A DNA stretch of 7,057 nucleotides, taken from Bryobacteraceae bacterium. GTDB taxonomy: Bacteria > Acidobacteriota > Terriglobia > Bryobacterales > Bryobacteraceae. The notes under the pieces are model-generated. The model had not been told where the DNA came from. It saw nothing but the letters and a program-made list of their open reading frames with translations, and did no database searches. Shown one piece after another: positions 5,615 to 7,057 of this stretch. The position numbers and the translations under genes were made by a program. Every line of letters begins with the position of its first letter. The first letter of the stretch is position 1. The stretch is from positions 1 through 7,057 of the forward strand of contig JANXXV010000380.1 of assembly GCA_025350445.1 (NCBI GenBank), written 5' to 3'.

Positions 5615-7057
5615 CTAATAGGACTTCATGAACGACACAATTCCAGGCTGCAGGGCCGCGGTGCGTGCCTCACACAGATGTATACTTTCGAGTGCGGTAG
5701 CCAGATTGCGCGCTCCGCCTTTGAGATTCGCGATCCTCCCATTGAAAAACGACTGCACATCCATTCTCTCCGCTTCATTGCAGAAACCGGCGGCCGACAG
5801 TGGAAGCACCGCGGCAAATGGAATTCCCCGCGCTCCGGGCAGCCTGGCGTTCAGTTCATCGAAATTGGTTTTCACGAAATCCCAAACCACCGGACGGGTT
5901 TCCTTGCGCGCCGGAGTCAACAATTGCGTCAGTTCCCGTGATTCTAAATCCTTGGCGAACAACAAGTCCAGCGCCGAACGCGCAATGGCCGGGTCGCTAA
6001 ATACCCGCAATGCTCCAACGATGTAGATGCGTTCGCGCTGGCTTTGTGTCCGTCTGAATTCCGCCGCCAGCCGGTCGAAAAGAGAGCGGTCGCCGTTCCA
6101 GGCCGCCACCATCAGAACCGTGCCGGTAAGATCCGGATCTACCGCCCGCCGATCCTCGAACCAAGCTCTTGCCAGCCGGACTGCCTCTGCGCGTAATTCT
6201 ACGTCCTGGCCTTGAATCGCCAGCAGCGGCAGTAATGCTCCTCGCAGCAAACGATCGTCGCTCGATTCACCTGCCTTCGGAGTCCACCCAAGGGCACGGG
6301 CTCTCGCACCATACACGGCTTGAATCAGGCGCGCGAGATGCGGTTGAAATTCCTGGGGAGTCAACTCGGCGGCGAGTGCCAGTAACGCCACCGTTGCCTG
6401 CACCACGTGCCGGTCCGGATCGACGGCAAAGCGAACTGCGTTACCAAGGGCGCCGGCCGAGTCTATCAGCCCGCCGGAAAACAGAGCAGTCACGTCGTTC
6501 AACGCCGCGATCCGCTCCAGCGTGTTCAGCCGCGGCATGCCCTCCATCATCAACTTATTCAGCCAGGGGCCTTCGTACGCCGTCCGGTAATAACCGGCTC
6601 CATTCTGATTCGCCATCAGCCACGCGGGACAGGCCCGGGCACCCTCTAGAACAAAATCCTCAGACTGCTTCGTCAGCAGCACGCATTGCCGTTCTGCCGC
6701 ATTCCCTTCGCGTCGCGCCAGGCAAACCGGCACTTTCCAGACCGCCCCCGCCTCACCCCCAGACCCCAGCGGAAGATAACGTTCCTGCCGCAGGTGCATC
6801 ACCGGCGCCGATTTCGGGCTGCAAGTCACATCGATATGAAGCAGCGGCGTGCCCCCTTGATTCAAAAAGCTCGAGAACGCGCTACCGGTGTCCTGCCCGG
6901 AGGCGCTGTTCAACGCCGAAAGAAAGTAGTTGGTGTCCGCACTCTTCCAGGCGTGCCGCGCCAGGAACAACTGGATGCCCTTCCGGAAAACGCCCGCGCC
7001 CAGGTAATTTTCAAACATTCCGATCACCGCCGAGCCTTTCGCGTACGTGATCCCATC
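5615..7057 (-). CDS. M1-family metallopeptidase (aminopeptidase N-like), C-terminal part
   Basis: The frame is open to the right edge and gives the last 480 residues; the true start and the zinc site (HExxH...E) lie outside the window, so no start is visible here. The visible part opens with DGITYAKGSAVIGMFENYLG (1-20), the conserved M1 segment in which the Tyr of YxKG (Y5 here) stabilises the transition state. It continues with FRKGIQLFLARHAWKSADT (24-42), typical of the end of the catalytic domain, and FLNQGGTPLLHI (64-75), the counterpart of the usual W..Q.G.P.. motif with Phe in place of Trp. Residues from about 185 to the end are helix-rich repeats, matching the ERAP1-type C-terminal domain. 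M1 enzymes remove N-terminal residues from peptides; whether this one is exported cannot be seen. It lies directly upstream of the receptor gene on the same strand, with TAG (5617-5615) followed at once by the receptor ATG. Confidence 0.9.
   Translation of the reverse strand, partial: DGITYAKGSAVIGMFENYLGAGVFRKGIQLFLARHAWKSADTNYFLSALNSASGQDTGSAFSSFLNQGGTPLLHIDVTCSPKSAPVMHLRQERYLPLGSGGEAGAVWKVPVCLARREGNAAERQCVLLTKQSEDFVLEGARACPAWLMANQNGAGYYRTAYEGPWLNKLMMEGMPRLNTLERIAALNDVTALFSGGLIDSAGALGNAVRFAVDPDRHVVQATVALLALAAELTPQEFQPHLARLIQAVYGARARALGWTPKAGESSDDRLLRGALLPLLAIQGQDVELRAEAVRLARAWFEDRRAVDPDLTGTVLMVAAWNGDRSLFDRLAAEFRRTQSQRERIYIVGALRVFSDPAIARSALDLLFAKDLESRELTQLLTPARKETRPVVWDFVKTNFDELNARLPGARGIPFAAVLPLSAAGFCNEAERMDVQSFFNGRIANLKGGARNLATALESIHLCEARTAALQPGIVSFMKSY

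Noticed and set aside
7025..7027. GTG as the start of the M1 peptidase gene
   Set aside because: The frame continues upstream to the window edge with conserved M1 residues (DGITYAKGSA), so this GTG is an internal Val codon.
6169..7050. 293-codon plus-strand frame antisense to the M1 peptidase
   Set aside because: The translation is Pro/Ser/Arg-rich without a known fold, while the opposite strand carries clear M1 motifs. It is a shadow frame.

Overview
This window looks like an ordinary chromosomal stretch of a moderately GC-rich Gram-negative bacterium, most likely an Acidobacteriota member (Bryobacterales/Solibacter-like). The assignment rests mainly on the large Oar-like TonB-dependent receptor with an N-terminal carboxypeptidase-regulatory-like domain, a family hugely expanded in that phylum. 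No 16S or other taxonomic marker is present, so it is an inference. An outer-membrane receptor with a Sec signal peptide does establish a diderm cell envelope.

Layout, left to right. (1) Positions 1-370, minus strand: the N-terminal part of a polytopic GT-C (ArnT/PMT-like) glycosyltransferase that runs off the left edge. (2) A 27-bp divergent gap, 371-397. (3) Positions 398-1816 and 1824-2117, plus strand: a two-gene operon of a metallo-beta-lactamase/beta-CASP RNA nuclease and a small three-helix membrane protein of DUF5658 type. (4) Positions 2118-2422: a convergent intergenic region with several short inverted and direct repeats, a GC-alternating tract and no convincing gene. (5) Positions 5614-2423, minus strand: the Oar-like TonB-dependent receptor. 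(6) Positions 7057-5615, minus strand: the C-terminal 480 residues of an M1-family (aminopeptidase N-like) metallopeptidase that enters from the right edge. Its stop codon directly abuts the receptor's start codon, in the same frame.

How the parts may work together. The M1 peptidase and the receptor are almost certainly co-transcribed and may be translationally coupled, which would fit a peptide-processing and uptake role, but the substrate is unknown. The beta-CASP nuclease probably acts in RNA processing or decay; its link with the DUF5658 protein is positional only. I see no rRNA or tRNA gene, CRISPR array, insertion sequence, prophage or clear defence system. The most curious points are the single in-frame stop between the two minus-strand genes, the lack of a properly spaced ribosome-binding site at the beta-CASP start, and the structured intergenic region. 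None of these amounts to evidence for a new system.
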